DNA of 64,000 bases from Planctomycetes bacterium B3_Pla. GTDB lineage: Bacteria > Planctomycetota > Phycisphaerae > Sedimentisphaerales > Anaerobacaceae. The translations under genes and the position numbers were made by a program. Position 1 is the stretch's first letter. The number at the start of each line of letters is the position of its first letter. The stretch is taken from assembly GCA_005223045.1 (NCBI GenBank), contig NJBM01000019.1:45187-109186 (forward strand), written 5' to 3'. The notes below the pieces were generated by a model, which ran no database searches, was not told where the DNA came from, and saw only the letters and a list, made by a program, of their open reading frames with translations. This document shows, in pieces, positions 35,956 through 45,769 of this stretch.

Positions 35956-36873
35956 TTGAGAAAAGATTTAGTCGACAAGATTGCCGGATTGAAGCAACAA
36001 CACAATGCGGTGATACTTGCGCACAATTATCAACACGGCGAGGTGCAGGATCTGGCGGATTTCGCGGGCGATTCACTGGGACTGAGCATAAAAGCCGCCG
36101 AGACCGACGCCGACGTGATCGTATTTTGCGGCGTACAGTTCATGGCCGAGACCGCCGCAATTCTTTCGTCCGAGAAAACGGTGCTCTTGCCGGAAAAGTC
36201 CGCCGGCTGCCCGATGGCCGACATGATAGATGCCGGGCAATTGCGACAGCTAAAGCAGCAGCATCCCGATGCGCTCGTGGTCTGTTATGTCAACAGCACA
36301 GCGGAGGTAAAAGCCGAGAGCGATTACTGCTGCACGAGCGCCAACGCGGTGGAAGTCGTAAACTCGCTGCCGGAAGACAAAAGCGTCATTTTTGTGCCGG
36401 ACCGCAATCTTGGCCAGTTTGTTGCCGAAAGGACCGGCCGGGACCTCGTGCTTTGGCCCGGATATTGCACAACGCACGTCGTGATAACTGTGGACGATAT
36501 TGAGAACGCCCGAGCGAAACATCCGGATGCGACCGTAATAGCCCATCCTGAATGCACTAAGCCGGTCAGGGATGTTTCAGACGAATTGCTCAGCACGGGC
36601 CAAATGCTGAAGTTTGCCGCCAACAGCACGGCAAAACAGTTCATAGTCGCTACCGAGACAGGCATTATTCATGCCTTGAAAAAACAGAACCCGCAGGCGG
36701 AGTTCTTCCCGGCCACAACCAGGGCGATTTGTCCGAATATGAAGAAAATTACGCTGGACAAAGTCATTGCTTCGCTGGAGGATATGCAATACAGAGTTAC
36801 AGTGCCGGACCAGATTAGAGTCAAGGCGAAAAAAGCCCTCGATAGGATGGTAGAGGTTCTACCTGTGAAATAG
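35956..36873 (+). CDS. nadA: Quinolinate synthase (NadA)
   Basis: Iminoaspartate plus dihydroxyacetone phosphate gives quinolinate for NAD synthesis. 305 residues. The three [4Fe-4S] cysteines lie in FCGVQFMAETAAIL, SDYCCTSANAVEVV and HPECTKPV; AVILAHNYQHGEVQDLADF opens the fold. The start is TTG (35956) behind GGAG. No nadB or nadC is in the window. Its place between sulfur-assimilation and Fe-S assembly genes fits its need for a cluster. Confidence 0.96.
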   Translation: MRKDLVDKIAGLKQQHNAVILAHNYQHGEVQDLADFAGDSLGLSIKAAETDADVIVFCGVQFMAETAAILSSEKTVLLPEKSAGCPMADMIDAGQLRQLKQQHPDALVVCYVNSTAEVKAESDYCCTSANAVEVVNSLPEDKSVIFVPDRNLGQFVAERTGRDLVLWPGYCTTHVVITVDDIENARAKHPDATVIAHPECTKPVRDVSDELLSTGQMLKFAANSTAKQFIVATETGIIHALKKQNPQAEFFPATTRAICPNMKKITLDKVIASLEDMQYRVTVPDQIRVKAKKALDRMVEVLPVK

Positions 36874-36888
36874 AAAGGATCAGAGAAG

Positions 36889-38175
36889 ATGGCAGAAGAG
36901 TCACAATATCGTTTGGAGACGCTGGCCCTGCACGCGGGCCAAACAGTAGATTCGGATACGCTCAGCCGGGCCGTGCCGATCTATCAGACCACAAGCTATT
37001 GTTTCAAGGACACCGACCACGCGGCGAATCTCTTTGCGCTGAAGGAATTTGGAAATATCTACACGCGCTTGATGAATCCCACGACGGACGTATTGGAGAA
37101 ACGGCTGGCTGCGATGGAAGGCGGAGTCGGCGGTTTGGCGCTAAGTTCGGGCCAATCGGCGAGTTATGTAAGCATATTCAACATTTGTGGTTCGGGCGGT
37201 CATATCGTCTCCTCGAACTCACTATATGGCGGCACGGTCACTCTGTTTAGCCAGACATTTGCCAAACTGGGCATTGAAGTGACTTTTGTCGATCCTAAGG
37301 ACCCGGAGAATTTCGCCAAAGCGATTAAGGACAACACACGGCTGATTTATATAGAAAGTGTCGGCAATCCGAAAAACGACATTCTGCAATATGACAAAAT
37401 AGCCGACATTGCTCACGAAAACGGTATGCCGGTGATTTGTGACAATACCGTTACTTCGCCTATCCTCTTCAGGCCCATCGAACACGGCATAGACATTGTA
37501 GTCCATAGCTGCACGAAGTTCATCGGCGGCCACGGCACAAGTATCGGCGGGGCAATCGTCGATTCAGGCAAGTTCGACTGGACGAACGGCCGGTATCCTG
37601 AGTTGACCGAGCCTGACCCGAGCTATCACGGCGTAAAATACGTCGAAGCTGTCGGCGAATTGGCCTACATCATCAAAGCCCGGACCCAGTTCCTCCGTGA
37701 TATGGGTAGCTGCATGTCGCCGTTCAACGCGTTTCTGTTCCTGCAGGGGCTGGAAACGCTGCATCTGCGTATGCCCAGGCACTCCGAGAACGCACTGAAA
37801 CTCGGTCAATGGCTTGAAAAGCAGGCACAAGTTACCTGGGTGAACTATCCGGGGCTTGAATCGCACCCGGATTACGAATTGGCCCGAAAATATCTGCCGG
37901 ATGGACAGGGCGCTATATTGGGCTTCGGAATCAAGGGCGGCAAAGAAGCCGGCATCAAGTTTATCAATAACGTCAAATTAGCCAGCCATCTCGCCAACAT
38001 CGGCGACAGCAAAACATTGGTGATCCACCCGGCCAGCACAACCCACCAGCAGCTCAGCGAAGAAGAACAAATTGCAGCCGGCGTAACAGGCGACTATGTT
38101 CGCGTCTCCGCCGGCACGGAACACATTGACGACATTATCGCCGACTTCGACCAGGCGTTGAAGGCGAGCCAGTAG
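36889..38175 (+). CDS. O-acetylhomoserine/O-acetylserine sulfhydrylase (MetY-like)
   Basis: 428 residues, PLP-dependent Cys/Met-metabolism family. The PLP lysine is in HSCTKFIGGHGTSIGG. Other motifs are ETLALHAGQTVDSDT, ALSSGQSASYVSI and LVIHPASTTHQQLSEEEQ. The long form with an internal insertion (around residues 230-260) is typical of MetY, which uses sulfide and O-acetylhomoserine, and some members accept O-acetylserine. AAAGGA precedes the ATG. It lies 15 bp after nadA and in the same run as the serine acetyltransferase, so a cysteine-synthase role is possible. Confidence 0.92.
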   Translation: MAEESQYRLETLALHAGQTVDSDTLSRAVPIYQTTSYCFKDTDHAANLFALKEFGNIYTRLMNPTTDVLEKRLAAMEGGVGGLALSSGQSASYVSIFNICGSGGHIVSSNSLYGGTVTLFSQTFAKLGIEVTFVDPKDPENFAKAIKDNTRLIYIESVGNPKNDILQYDKIADIAHENGMPVICDNTVTSPILFRPIEHGIDIVVHSCTKFIGGHGTSIGGAIVDSGKFDWTNGRYPELTEPDPSYHGVKYVEAVGELAYIIKARTQFLRDMGSCMSPFNAFLFLQGLETLHLRMPRHSENALKLGQWLEKQAQVTWVNYPGLESHPDYELARKYLPDGQGAILGFGIKGGKEAGIKFINNVKLASHLANIGDSKTLVIHPASTTHQQLSEEEQIAAGVTGDYVRVSAGTEHIDDIIADFDQALKASQ

Positions 38176-38196
38176 AAAGATAGTGGAAGGTTGTAG

Positions 38197-38253
38197 ATTC
38201 CTGCTTCCGCAGGAATGACGATATACGAAATACGAAATACGAGATACGAAACC
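38197..38253. repeat. ATTCCTGC hairpin plus family A-type TACGAAATACGA run
   Basis: The perfect 8-bp stem ATTCCTGC/GCAGGAAT around TTCC (38197-38216) is followed by GATATACGAAATACGA-type units that run to the nifU ATG. Both are dispersed-repeat styles. No ordinary ribosome-binding site precedes nifU. Confidence 0.6.
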
Positions 38254-39135
38254 ATGTGGGAATATACGGACAAACTTAAGGATCATTTTTTCAACCCGCA
38301 CAATGTCGGTGAAATCGAAGAACCCGACGGCATGGGCGAGGTTGGCTCGTTGGCCTGCGGCGATGCTCTAAAGCTGACGTTCAAACTCGGCGAGAACGGC
38401 AAGATTCAAGAAGCTAAGTTCAAGACCTTCGGCTGTGCAAGCGCGATAGCCACATCATCGGTGCTTACCGACATGATAAAAGGCCTGTCGCTGGAGGAAG
38501 CCGCCAAGGTAACGAACAAGGATATTGCCGATCACCTGGGCGGCCTGCCCGAACAAAAAATGCACTGCTCGGTAATGGGCAGAGAAGCCCTTGAAGCGGC
38601 AATTGAGAATTACCAGGGCGGCGGCAAGAAAAAGCATGAGATTGAAGGTGAAGTAGTCTGCACCTGCTTCGGCGTGACCGACCGGGAAATCGAGAGGGTT
38701 ATCCGCGAGAATGACCTGACGACCGTCGAGGAGGTTACAAACTACTGCAAGGCCGGCGGCGGATGCGGCGGATGCCAGGGCGCAATCGAGAAGATGATCG
38801 AAACGATACAGGGAGATAAGGTAAAAGAAACGCCCGTATCCGTGCCTCGACGAGCAGGCAAACTCACCAACATTCAGAAGATGCAGTTGGTACAGCAGAC
38901 GATAAACGAGCAGGTAAGACCGGCACTGCGTGCCCACGGGGGCAATATCGAACTTATTGATATCGATGGAAACAAAGTCATCGTTGCTTTCAGAGGTATG
39001 TGTGCCCAGTGCCAGCTTGCTGAGCTGACGATGAAAGACGTGGTCGAAGCCAAACTGAGAGAATTCGTCTCTGAAGAGCTTTTCGTCGAGGAAGATGCAG
39101 ACTCGACGGAGCAGCCGCACAATCATATAGAATGA
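38254..39135 (+). CDS. nifU: NifU Fe-S cluster scaffold, three-domain form
   Basis: 293 residues. An IscU-like domain carries cluster cysteines in GSLACGDALKL, FKTFGCASAIA and KMHCSVMGREALE. A central BFD [2Fe-2S] domain has CTCFGVTDREIERVI and GGGCGGCQ. The NifU C-terminal domain has GMCAQC (CxxC). I chose ATG 38254 (MWEYTDKLKDHFFNPHNVG); the upstream frame merely reads through an intergenic repeat. It is paired with nifS, the usual arrangement. Confidence 0.95.
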   Translation: MWEYTDKLKDHFFNPHNVGEIEEPDGMGEVGSLACGDALKLTFKLGENGKIQEAKFKTFGCASAIATSSVLTDMIKGLSLEEAAKVTNKDIADHLGGLPEQKMHCSVMGREALEAAIENYQGGGKKKHEIEGEVVCTCFGVTDREIERVIRENDLTTVEEVTNYCKAGGGCGGCQGAIEKMIETIQGDKVKETPVSVPRRAGKLTNIQKMQLVQQTINEQVRPALRAHGGNIELIDIDGNKVIVAFRGMCAQCQLAELTMKDVVEAKLREFVSEELFVEEDADSTEQPHNHIE

Positions 39136-39194
39136 ACAATTGAGAATTGAGAATTTAGAGTCCGGAGTTTCTGATTCTATATTCTACATTCTAA
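39136..39194. repeat. Family B GAATTGAGAATT repeat
   Basis: CAATTGAGAATTGAGAATTT followed by TTCTATATTCTACATTCTA-type units fills most of the gap between nifU and nifS. Confidence 0.6.
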
Positions 39195-39212
39195 AACCCA
39201 GGATCAAGTGAC

Positions 39213-40370
39213 ATGAAAACTATATACTTCGACAACAATGCCACAACGAAAGTAGCCGAAGAGGTGCTTGAAGAGATAAGGCCCTTGTTCTGTGAGCTTT
39301 ACGGCAATCCTTCGAGTATGCACACATTCGGCGGGCAGATTGGCCGCAAAATTGCCAAAGCACGGGAGCAGGCAGCCGCTTTGCTCGGCTGCGAGCCGAG
39401 CGAGATTGTGTTTACCGGATGCGGCACCGAAAGTGACAACGCCGCTATCAAAGGCACATTAGCCGCCATGCCCCACAAGCGCAAGATCATAACCACCAGG
39501 GTCGAGCATCCTGCTGTGCTGACCGTTTGCCGGGACCTGGAAAATCAAGGCTACACCATCGTCGAGCTGAATGTAAACAGGCAAGGCCGGCTCGACCTGG
39601 CGGAGTTGGAAGAGCACCTTGACGATGACACCGCCCTGGTCACGATAATGTATGCAAACAACGAGACCGGCATGATCTTCCCGATTGACAAAATCGCCGA
39701 ATTGGCTACCGGCAAAGGGGCGGTCTTCCACACCGATGCGGTACAGGCGGTCGGCAAGATACCGCTGAACCTCTCGAAAAGTGATATTGACCTGCTGAGT
39801 CTTTCGGGCCACAAGCTGCATGCGCCCAAGGGCGTAGGCATTCTCTACGTCCGCAAAGGGACACGGCTATCGCCATATATGTTAGGCGGTCATCAGGAAG
39901 CCGGCCGAAGGGCCGGCACAGAGAACGTTCCCGGCATCGTCGGCCTCGGCAAGGCCTGTGAATTGGCGGCCGAAAACCTGCAAGCCGAGAACAGCAAAGT
40001 CAAATACCTGCGGGACAAACTTGAGAACGCATTATCAGAAAAGTGCCCCGACTGCCGGCTCAACGGCGACACGGAAGATCGCCTGCCCAATACCTGCAAT
40101 ATCAGCTTCGAGTACATCGAGGGCGAGGCAATTCTGCTGATGTTGGACAAATACGGCATCTGCGCCAGCAGCGGCTCGGCCTGCACTTCCGGCTCGTTGG
40201 AGCCAAGCCACGTGCTGCGCGCGATGGGCGTGCCATTCACCGCCGCCCACGGCTCGATCCGGTTCAGCCTCAGCAGATACAACACCGAAGAAGAAGTGGA
40301 CTACACAATCGAAAAAATGCCCCCGATAATCAACCAGCTCCGCGAGCTGTCACCTTTTGTAACTAAATAA
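39213..40370 (+). CDS. nifS: Cysteine desulfurase NifS
   Basis: 385 residues, class V aminotransferase fold, delivering persulfide sulfur from cysteine for cluster assembly on NifU. Motifs: YFDNNATTKVAEEV at the start, the PLP lysine in SLSGHKLHAPKG, and the catalytic loop cysteine in SSGSACTSGSLEPSHV. A longer loop typical of NifS/IscS rather than SufS. It is the last gene of the run; the next gene is on the opposite strand. Confidence 0.95.
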   Translation: MKTIYFDNNATTKVAEEVLEEIRPLFCELYGNPSSMHTFGGQIGRKIAKAREQAAALLGCEPSEIVFTGCGTESDNAAIKGTLAAMPHKRKIITTRVEHPAVLTVCRDLENQGYTIVELNVNRQGRLDLAELEEHLDDDTALVTIMYANNETGMIFPIDKIAELATGKGAVFHTDAVQAVGKIPLNLSKSDIDLLSLSGHKLHAPKGVGILYVRKGTRLSPYMLGGHQEAGRRAGTENVPGIVGLGKACELAAENLQAENSKVKYLRDKLENALSEKCPDCRLNGDTEDRLPNTCNISFEYIEGEAILLMLDKYGICASSGSACTSGSLEPSHVLRAMGVPFTAAHGSIRFSLSRYNTEEEVDYTIEKMPPIINQLRELSPFVTK

Positions 40371-40444
40371 GAGATTCAAGTCGAATCAACAGACATATTC
40401 TGCGATCCCGCTTTCTTGCCGACCCGGCTTGCTAATCGAAGATT

Positions 40445-40990
40445 TTATTGCGAGCCGAATGCTGGAACTACCTCACATTTATCATCCCACTCGTATAAAT
40501 GCTTTTTTCGCAACCCGACTAACGCCCGGATAAGACGCGTATTTATTGTTCCAGCCTCCGCTCCACCTACTATTTGTTCAACGAAGCGCATCAGCATTTC
40601 ACGTTCGATATGCAGATCGTAATACTCTATCGCCTGCCGAATAATCGTCTTGAGCTCTTCATTCGATTTCCACGGCTTTGCAATGAATCTGAAAATTTCC
40701 CCCTGGTTGATCGCCGCCAGCAGCGTATCTGTGTCGGCATACCCCGAGAGGATCATCCTGATGATATGGGGATATTCTTCTTTGACAGCCTTAAGAAGCT
40801 CAAGCCCGTTCATTTCCGGCATACGCATGTCGGTTACGATGACTTGCACCTGGCTCTGCTCGAGGATTTCAAGCGCCTCTTTCCCGCTATTTGAAAAGAG
40901 GGTTTCATACGGCTCATCAAGAAGGCCTCGTTTTAGAGATTTTAGTATCTTTTCCTCATCATCCACAAATAACACTATTCTCTTTTCCAT
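40445..40990 (-). CDS. Response regulator, cassette copy 1
   Basis: 181 residues. A REC domain: acidic pocket LFVDDEEKI, phospho-acceptor Asp in VIVTDMRMPEMNG, and signature lysine in FIAKPW. The C-terminal ~60 residues are helical and not a DNA-binding domain I recognise. The start lies inside the end of the upstream kinase gene (32-bp overlap, different frame), so the pair is cotranscribed and coupled. It is near-identical at its 5' end to the regulator at 48.1-48.6 kb. Confidence 0.9.
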   Translation of the reverse strand: MEKRIVLFVDDEEKILKSLKRGLLDEPYETLFSNSGKEALEILEQSQVQVIVTDMRMPEMNGLELLKAVKEEYPHIIRMILSGYADTDTLLAAINQGEIFRFIAKPWKSNEELKTIIRQAIEYYDLHIEREMLMRFVEQIVGGAEAGTINTRLIRALVGLRKKHLYEWDDKCEVVPAFGSQ

Positions 40991-43106
40991 AGCTCATTAT
41001 CTCCTGTTCGTCATTCTCTTTCGTGCCGATTGGAAGCTTTATTGTGAATTTCGTGCCCCCGCCGATCTTGCTGTCAACGAGGAGCTCGCCGTTGTGTTTG
41101 TTTGCGATAATGTCATACGAGACACTAAGCCCTAAACCTGTTCCCTTGCCGGCGGGCTTGGTCGTAAAAAACGGGTCGAAAATCTTCGAGAGTGTCTCCG
41201 GGGGAATCCCCGGCCCATCGTCTGCGATTTCACAGACCACATTATCCTCGGACGAATATGTCCTGATTGTGATAGTCCCGTTGCCGTCTCTTTCCTGGGA
41301 CTTGATTGCCTGGGCCGCGTTCACGAGGATATTGAGGAATACCTGATTTATCTGGCCGGAATGGCAGAATATCAAAGGCACTTCGGAAAAGTCGGTCTTG
41401 ATGTCGGCATCGTATTTGATTTCATTTCTCGCCACAATAAGGGTGGCCTCAATGCCCTTGTTGATATTGTATTCGTCCCGGCTTCCCGGCTTGTCGATTC
41501 TTGAAAAATCCCTCAGATTCTGGACGATGTTGGTAATCCTGTCCAGGCCTTCTCTGGAATCATCGAACAATCCCTGGATATCTTTGAGAATAAAGTCTAT
41601 CTTCATCTTATCATGTATTTCCGTTATCTCCTGTAGCTTCGTCAGTCGCTGTTCTTTTGTGCCGGTGTCAACTAACTCGGCAACCTCTTTATATCCGTCA
41701 AGCAGCTTCAGAAATTTATTGACGTAATTCTCCAGTGTCCCAAAGTTGCTGACGACAAAACCCACTGGTGTGTTCATTTCGTGCGCAACGCCGGCGGCGA
41801 GCTGGCCGATGGATGCAAGTTTCTCGTTTTGTATGAGTTGAGATTGCGTTTCTTTCAGTTCCTTGTGTGTATTGTCGAGTTCTTTATAAGCACACCTTAC
41901 AGATTCCTCCGCCTGTTTGCACTGGGAGGCCGTATCGTTGGCGCGTGCGGTTGTTTCCACAAGCTGGTAGTTCAATTCTTCCGCCTCATCCCTGATCGTC
42001 TTCAATTTGCCGGCCATCTCATTGAACGATTGGGCCAATTTGCCGACTTCATCGTTAGACTCAATCTCAAACTGTATATCAAAATCGCCCGTGCCTATTG
42101 TTTCAGTTCCTTTCTGAAGCTTGTTAAGCGGCGAAGTTATTGCCTTTGAAACCACTGTGCCAACTATCCACATAATGACAGGGACAGCACAAAGTATGAC
42201 CACAAAGATGTATTTCATAGAGGCCATAGGCATCAATGCCTCTTCCTCATCAATTTCTGCCAGAAGAAACCATTGCATCTCCGAAATATGAGTATGCGTC
42301 CCCAAAACGTTAACGCCGCGATAATCCGGATAGATATTTGTGGATCCATGTCCAGAGTGCGATTTTTCATGTCTATCTACGCTCATTTGATGAAAATTAA
42401 CCATGTTGATTTTTTGTTTTAAGAAGGTATTTTCTGTAAATCTCGACGGTGTTATCATGTAGCCGGATTTGTTTACAATATATATCTCCCCTGTCTCGCC
42501 CAGGCCGGTTCTGTCAGTGAGTATCTCATTTAGCTTGGCCATTTCGAACCGGCCAACAATAACTCCCAAAAGCGTGTTTGAATCATCATCCCTTATAGGC
42601 ACAGAGATAGAGTATTTCGGTGCCCCTGATTTATCGCCGTAGGCCTCTCTTATGTAAGTCCGATCCTTTCCTTTTAGAAAATGAACCTCGGTTGATTCAT
42701 CGGCGCCGACAGATCCTTCATCGGTAGAGGCAATAACCTTTCCATCCGGGTTCAGGATCAGGAGTTCGCATGCCTCCTTCTCCACTTCATAATAATCTTT
42801 CAATATTGCACTCAAGTCTCTCGGAAAATCTTTAAGATTGGAGGCGTTGTGGATGATTTCACGTATGCTATCTCCTATCTGATCTGATTCAGCCAACAAC
42901 CATAGTCTGGCTTTATCTTCTTCCAGATGTGTCTCTACATGGCGCGCTCTTGAGACGGCAGTTGTGGACAGATGCGCGTATATTGCTTCTTGCAGATTGG
43001 TCTTTGCTTCTGTGTAGAGAGCAAACAGCGAAAAGCTCGCAAGAGCCACTGCTGCCGCAGAGAATGAAAGGTTTATTTTAGTGGCTATCTTCATAAAGGT
43101 TCTCAA
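40959..43106 (-). CDS. Sensor histidine kinase with dCACHE and HAMP, cassette copy 1
   Basis: 715 residues from TTG 43106 (ATG 43094 is the alternative). An N-terminal transmembrane helix, a long extracytoplasmic Cache-type region (ACELLILNPDGKVIAST, GEIYIVNKSGYMITP), a second transmembrane helix (YIFVVILCAVPVIMWIVG), HAMP, a coiled coil and then the kinase core. The phosphorylated His is in AAGVAHEMNTPVGFV; the N box is INQVFLNILVNAAQAI; G boxes are DDGPGIPPETLSKIFDPFF and KGTGLGLSVSYD. The C-terminal ~250 residues are nearly identical to the two neighbouring kinases. The stop codon of an upstream regulator stub overlaps the TTG, which favours that start. Confidence 0.92.
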   Translation of the reverse strand: MRTFMKIATKINLSFSAAAVALASFSLFALYTEAKTNLQEAIYAHLSTTAVSRARHVETHLEEDKARLWLLAESDQIGDSIREIIHNASNLKDFPRDLSAILKDYYEVEKEACELLILNPDGKVIASTDEGSVGADESTEVHFLKGKDRTYIREAYGDKSGAPKYSISVPIRDDDSNTLLGVIVGRFEMAKLNEILTDRTGLGETGEIYIVNKSGYMITPSRFTENTFLKQKINMVNFHQMSVDRHEKSHSGHGSTNIYPDYRGVNVLGTHTHISEMQWFLLAEIDEEEALMPMASMKYIFVVILCAVPVIMWIVGTVVSKAITSPLNKLQKGTETIGTGDFDIQFEIESNDEVGKLAQSFNEMAGKLKTIRDEAEELNYQLVETTARANDTASQCKQAEESVRCAYKELDNTHKELKETQSQLIQNEKLASIGQLAAGVAHEMNTPVGFVVSNFGTLENYVNKFLKLLDGYKEVAELVDTGTKEQRLTKLQEITEIHDKMKIDFILKDIQGLFDDSREGLDRITNIVQNLRDFSRIDKPGSRDEYNINKGIEATLIVARNEIKYDADIKTDFSEVPLIFCHSGQINQVFLNILVNAAQAIKSQERDGNGTITIRTYSSEDNVVCEIADDGPGIPPETLSKIFDPFFTTKPAGKGTGLGLSVSYDIIANKHNGELLVDSKIGGGTKFTIKLPIGTKENDEQEIMSYGKENSVICG

Positions 43107-43159
43107 GTAATAGTTATGTAATCTTCATCGTCCACAAATAACACTGTTCTCTTTTTCAT
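43103..43159 (-). pseudogene. Response-regulator stub after kinase copy 2
   Basis: The open frame MKKRTVLFVDDEDYITIT overlaps the end of kinase copy 2 exactly where an intact regulator begins in copies 1 and 4. After about 12 codons homology stops and a stop codon follows. The DNA retains the first beta-strand and acidic residues of REC only, so it is a deletion remnant. Its TGA overlaps the TTG of the next kinase. Confidence 0.75.
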
Positions 43160-45716
43160 CGCTCATTATCTCCTGTTCGTCATTTTCTTTCGTGCCGATT
43201 GGAAGCTTTATTGTGAATTTCGTGCCCTTGCCAACAGTGCTCTCGGCAAAGAGCTCGCCATTGTGCTTGTTCACTACAATATCGTACGAGACACTGAGTC
43301 CCAGGCCTGTTCCCTTGCCGGCAGGCTTAGTTGTAAAAAATGGATCGAAAATCTTCGAGAGTTTGTCGGGAGGAATCCCCGGCCCATCGTCGGCGATTTC
43401 ACAGATCACCTTATCCTCGGACGTATATGTCCTGATTGTGATAGCCCCGTTGCCGTCTCTTTCCTGGGCTTTTATTGCCTGGGCCGCGTTCACGAGGATA
43501 TTGAGGAATACTTGGTTTATCTGGCCGGAGTGGCAGAATATCGGGGGCACTTCGGAAAAGTCGGTCTTGATGTCGGCATCGTATTTAATTTCATTTTTCG
43601 CCACGACAAGGGTGGCCTCAATACCCTTGTTGATATTGTATTCGTCGCGGCTTCCCAACTGGTCGATTCTTGAAAAGTCCCTCAGGTTCTGGACGATGTT
43701 GGTAACCCTGTCCAGGCCTTCTTTGGAATCGTCGAACAATCCCTGAATATCTTCGAGAATAAAGTCCATCTTCATCTCATCATGCTTTTCCGTTATCTCC
43801 TGCAGCTTTGCCAGTCGCTGCTCTTTTGTGCCGGTGTCAACTAACTCGGCAACCTCTTTATATCCGTCAAGCAGCTCCAGAAATTTATTGACGTAATTCT
43901 CCAGTGTCCTAAAGTTGCTGGCGACAAAGCCCACCGGGGTGTTCATCTCGTGCGCAACGCCGGCGGCGAGCTGGCCGATAGACGCAAGTTTCTCGTTTTG
44001 CACCAGTTGAGACTGCATTTCTTTCAGTTCACTATGAGCTTTTTCGAGTTGTTCATAGGCAGTCTTTGTGGCCTCCTCCGCACGCTTGCGCTCCGTAATA
44101 TCCCAGAAGATGCCTAATAGGCCGGTAATATTGCCCTGTTCATCTTTCACAGGCGTTTTGACCGTATTGATAATTATTTCCTCCCCGTGATGATTATACT
44201 TCTCTTCGATACTGTCTGTTATCTTCGATTCAATGATTCTCTTGTCGTCTGCTCTATACTTGTCGGCCAGCTCCTTTGGGAAAAAATCGTAATCCGTTTT
44301 TCCGGCAATGTCAGATGATTTGATCTTTAAGGCCTCGGCATAACTCTCGTTACACGATACGTACACTGAGTTTCGGTCTTTAACAAAGACCTTTTGAGGG
44401 ATATTCTCGATAAGTGTTCTATACTTGGTCTCACTTTTCAACAACAATTCCAGCGCTTGCTTATATTCGGTAATGTCCCTTACTGTTGCCTGGAGCAATT
44501 CTCTGCCTTCCCAGTCAACCCGGGTCAGCAGTACAGTAGCAGGGAATTCTTTCCCATCCAATTTCTTGTGCTGCCACTCGAAGAAATTGCTGCCCTCCTT
44601 CATCGCCTTTTCTATCATATCTTTGGCTTTTTCGGCCGAAAGTTGTCCATCAGGCTGATATTCCGGAGATACATCCCAGGGCCCTTTGGTGATAAACTCT
44701 TCTTCGTTCCGGACTCCAAACAACTCAAGGGTCGCTTGATTTCCGGCAACAAACTTCCACATCGGAGGGGCAATCATCATAATTGCGTCCCGCGAGGATT
44801 CATAAAGAGTCCTGTACTTTTCTTCGCTCTCCCGCAGTGCTTCCTCCATCTTTTTGCGATTGGCCAGTTCCCTGCCGGTCTTTGTCATTTCCTCCAATCC
44901 TTGTAACGATATTCCGAGTACCGGCATAATATAGCTGAAAACATTCGCGTAGTGGGCCAAATCGAAAAACGCATCAAAAAGCTGTTTGGAGAAAGACATA
45001 TAAACCTGTCCGCAAAGATTGAACAGGATGCTTGACAAAAGCATACTGGAAAAGATGTCTTTTTTGGCGGCAAATCGTCTCCATGCAAGAGGAAGGGCAA
45101 TAAGGAACAATATAGCAGATACAAAATCAACAGGTCTCGATATCAGTCGGTCCGGATATATAAATTGTGGAAGATGAATTTTAAATGCTAATGCCGTAAG
45201 GCCTCCGCCAACCATCAAAGCAAGAGATGAGTAGATTATGGCTTCACGCTTGGCGTTTTTCGACTCCTTTGCTATCCATTCAATCAGAAACGCAACAATA
45301 ATCAGAGTGGCCAAAGTCATTCTTCCGGCAACATACGTGCCGGGGATAAATCTTGAAAAATCAACACCTGTGTCTGCAAATATTCTCTTAAAAGCAAATA
45401 TGCCGTGGATAAGGTCTCCACTACCGGAGATGAAAAAACCCAAACCTATTACCAAGAAGAAGTGGTTTCTCAATCCAAAAAAGAACACCAGGCACGCAAC
45501 GCCTGCAGTAAGCGCAATAAAAGAGCTTATAATTTCTATACAGGAATGAAAATCACTCGAACTGACCCAGTCCGAGGAAAATATCCAGGGGCCGATTGCC
45601 ACAAAGAAAAGAACGATCGCTATGTTCAATAAGAGAAATCGTCGGACGCTTGTTTGTCCGATGCCCTCAGCCTTATTAAATGTGTCTTTTGAAATACCCA
45701 TGTTCTGACTTACCAT
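43125..45716 (-). CDS. Sensor histidine kinase with multi-pass membrane sensor and two PAS, cassette copy 2
   Basis: 863 residues. Residues about 25-265 contain around seven transmembrane helices (FLLLNIAIVLFFVAIG, VSAILFLIALPLAW) resembling MASE3-type sensors. Then come two PAS domains (YRTLYESSRDAIMMIA; YRTLIENIPQKVFVKDRNS, with GLLGIFWDITERKRAEE), a coiled coil, HisKA with GVAHEMNTPVGFV, and an HATPase identical in style to the neighbours. It ends in an overlap with a regulator stub. The MASE3 naming is tentative; kinase identity is firm. Confidence 0.92.
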   Translation of the reverse strand: MVSQNMGISKDTFNKAEGIGQTSVRRFLLLNIAIVLFFVAIGPWIFSSDWVSSSDFHSCIEIISSFIALTAGVACLVFFFGLRNHFFLVIGLGFFISGSGDLIHGIFAFKRIFADTGVDFSRFIPGTYVAGRMTLATLIIVAFLIEWIAKESKNAKREAIIYSSLALMVGGGLTALAFKIHLPQFIYPDRLISRPVDFVSAILFLIALPLAWRRFAAKKDIFSSMLLSSILFNLCGQVYMSFSKQLFDAFFDLAHYANVFSYIMPVLGISLQGLEEMTKTGRELANRKKMEEALRESEEKYRTLYESSRDAIMMIAPPMWKFVAGNQATLELFGVRNEEEFITKGPWDVSPEYQPDGQLSAEKAKDMIEKAMKEGSNFFEWQHKKLDGKEFPATVLLTRVDWEGRELLQATVRDITEYKQALELLLKSETKYRTLIENIPQKVFVKDRNSVYVSCNESYAEALKIKSSDIAGKTDYDFFPKELADKYRADDKRIIESKITDSIEEKYNHHGEEIIINTVKTPVKDEQGNITGLLGIFWDITERKRAEEATKTAYEQLEKAHSELKEMQSQLVQNEKLASIGQLAAGVAHEMNTPVGFVASNFRTLENYVNKFLELLDGYKEVAELVDTGTKEQRLAKLQEITEKHDEMKMDFILEDIQGLFDDSKEGLDRVTNIVQNLRDFSRIDQLGSRDEYNINKGIEATLVVAKNEIKYDADIKTDFSEVPPIFCHSGQINQVFLNILVNAAQAIKAQERDGNGAITIRTYTSEDKVICEIADDGPGIPPDKLSKIFDPFFTTKPAGKGTGLGLSVSYDIVVNKHNGELFAESTVGKGTKFTIKLPIGTKENDEQEIMSDEKENSVICGR

Positions 45717-45769
45717 AAATATTCAAATCCAGCTCTTGCTTAAAAGCTCGCCAAAACATATCGGGCACG

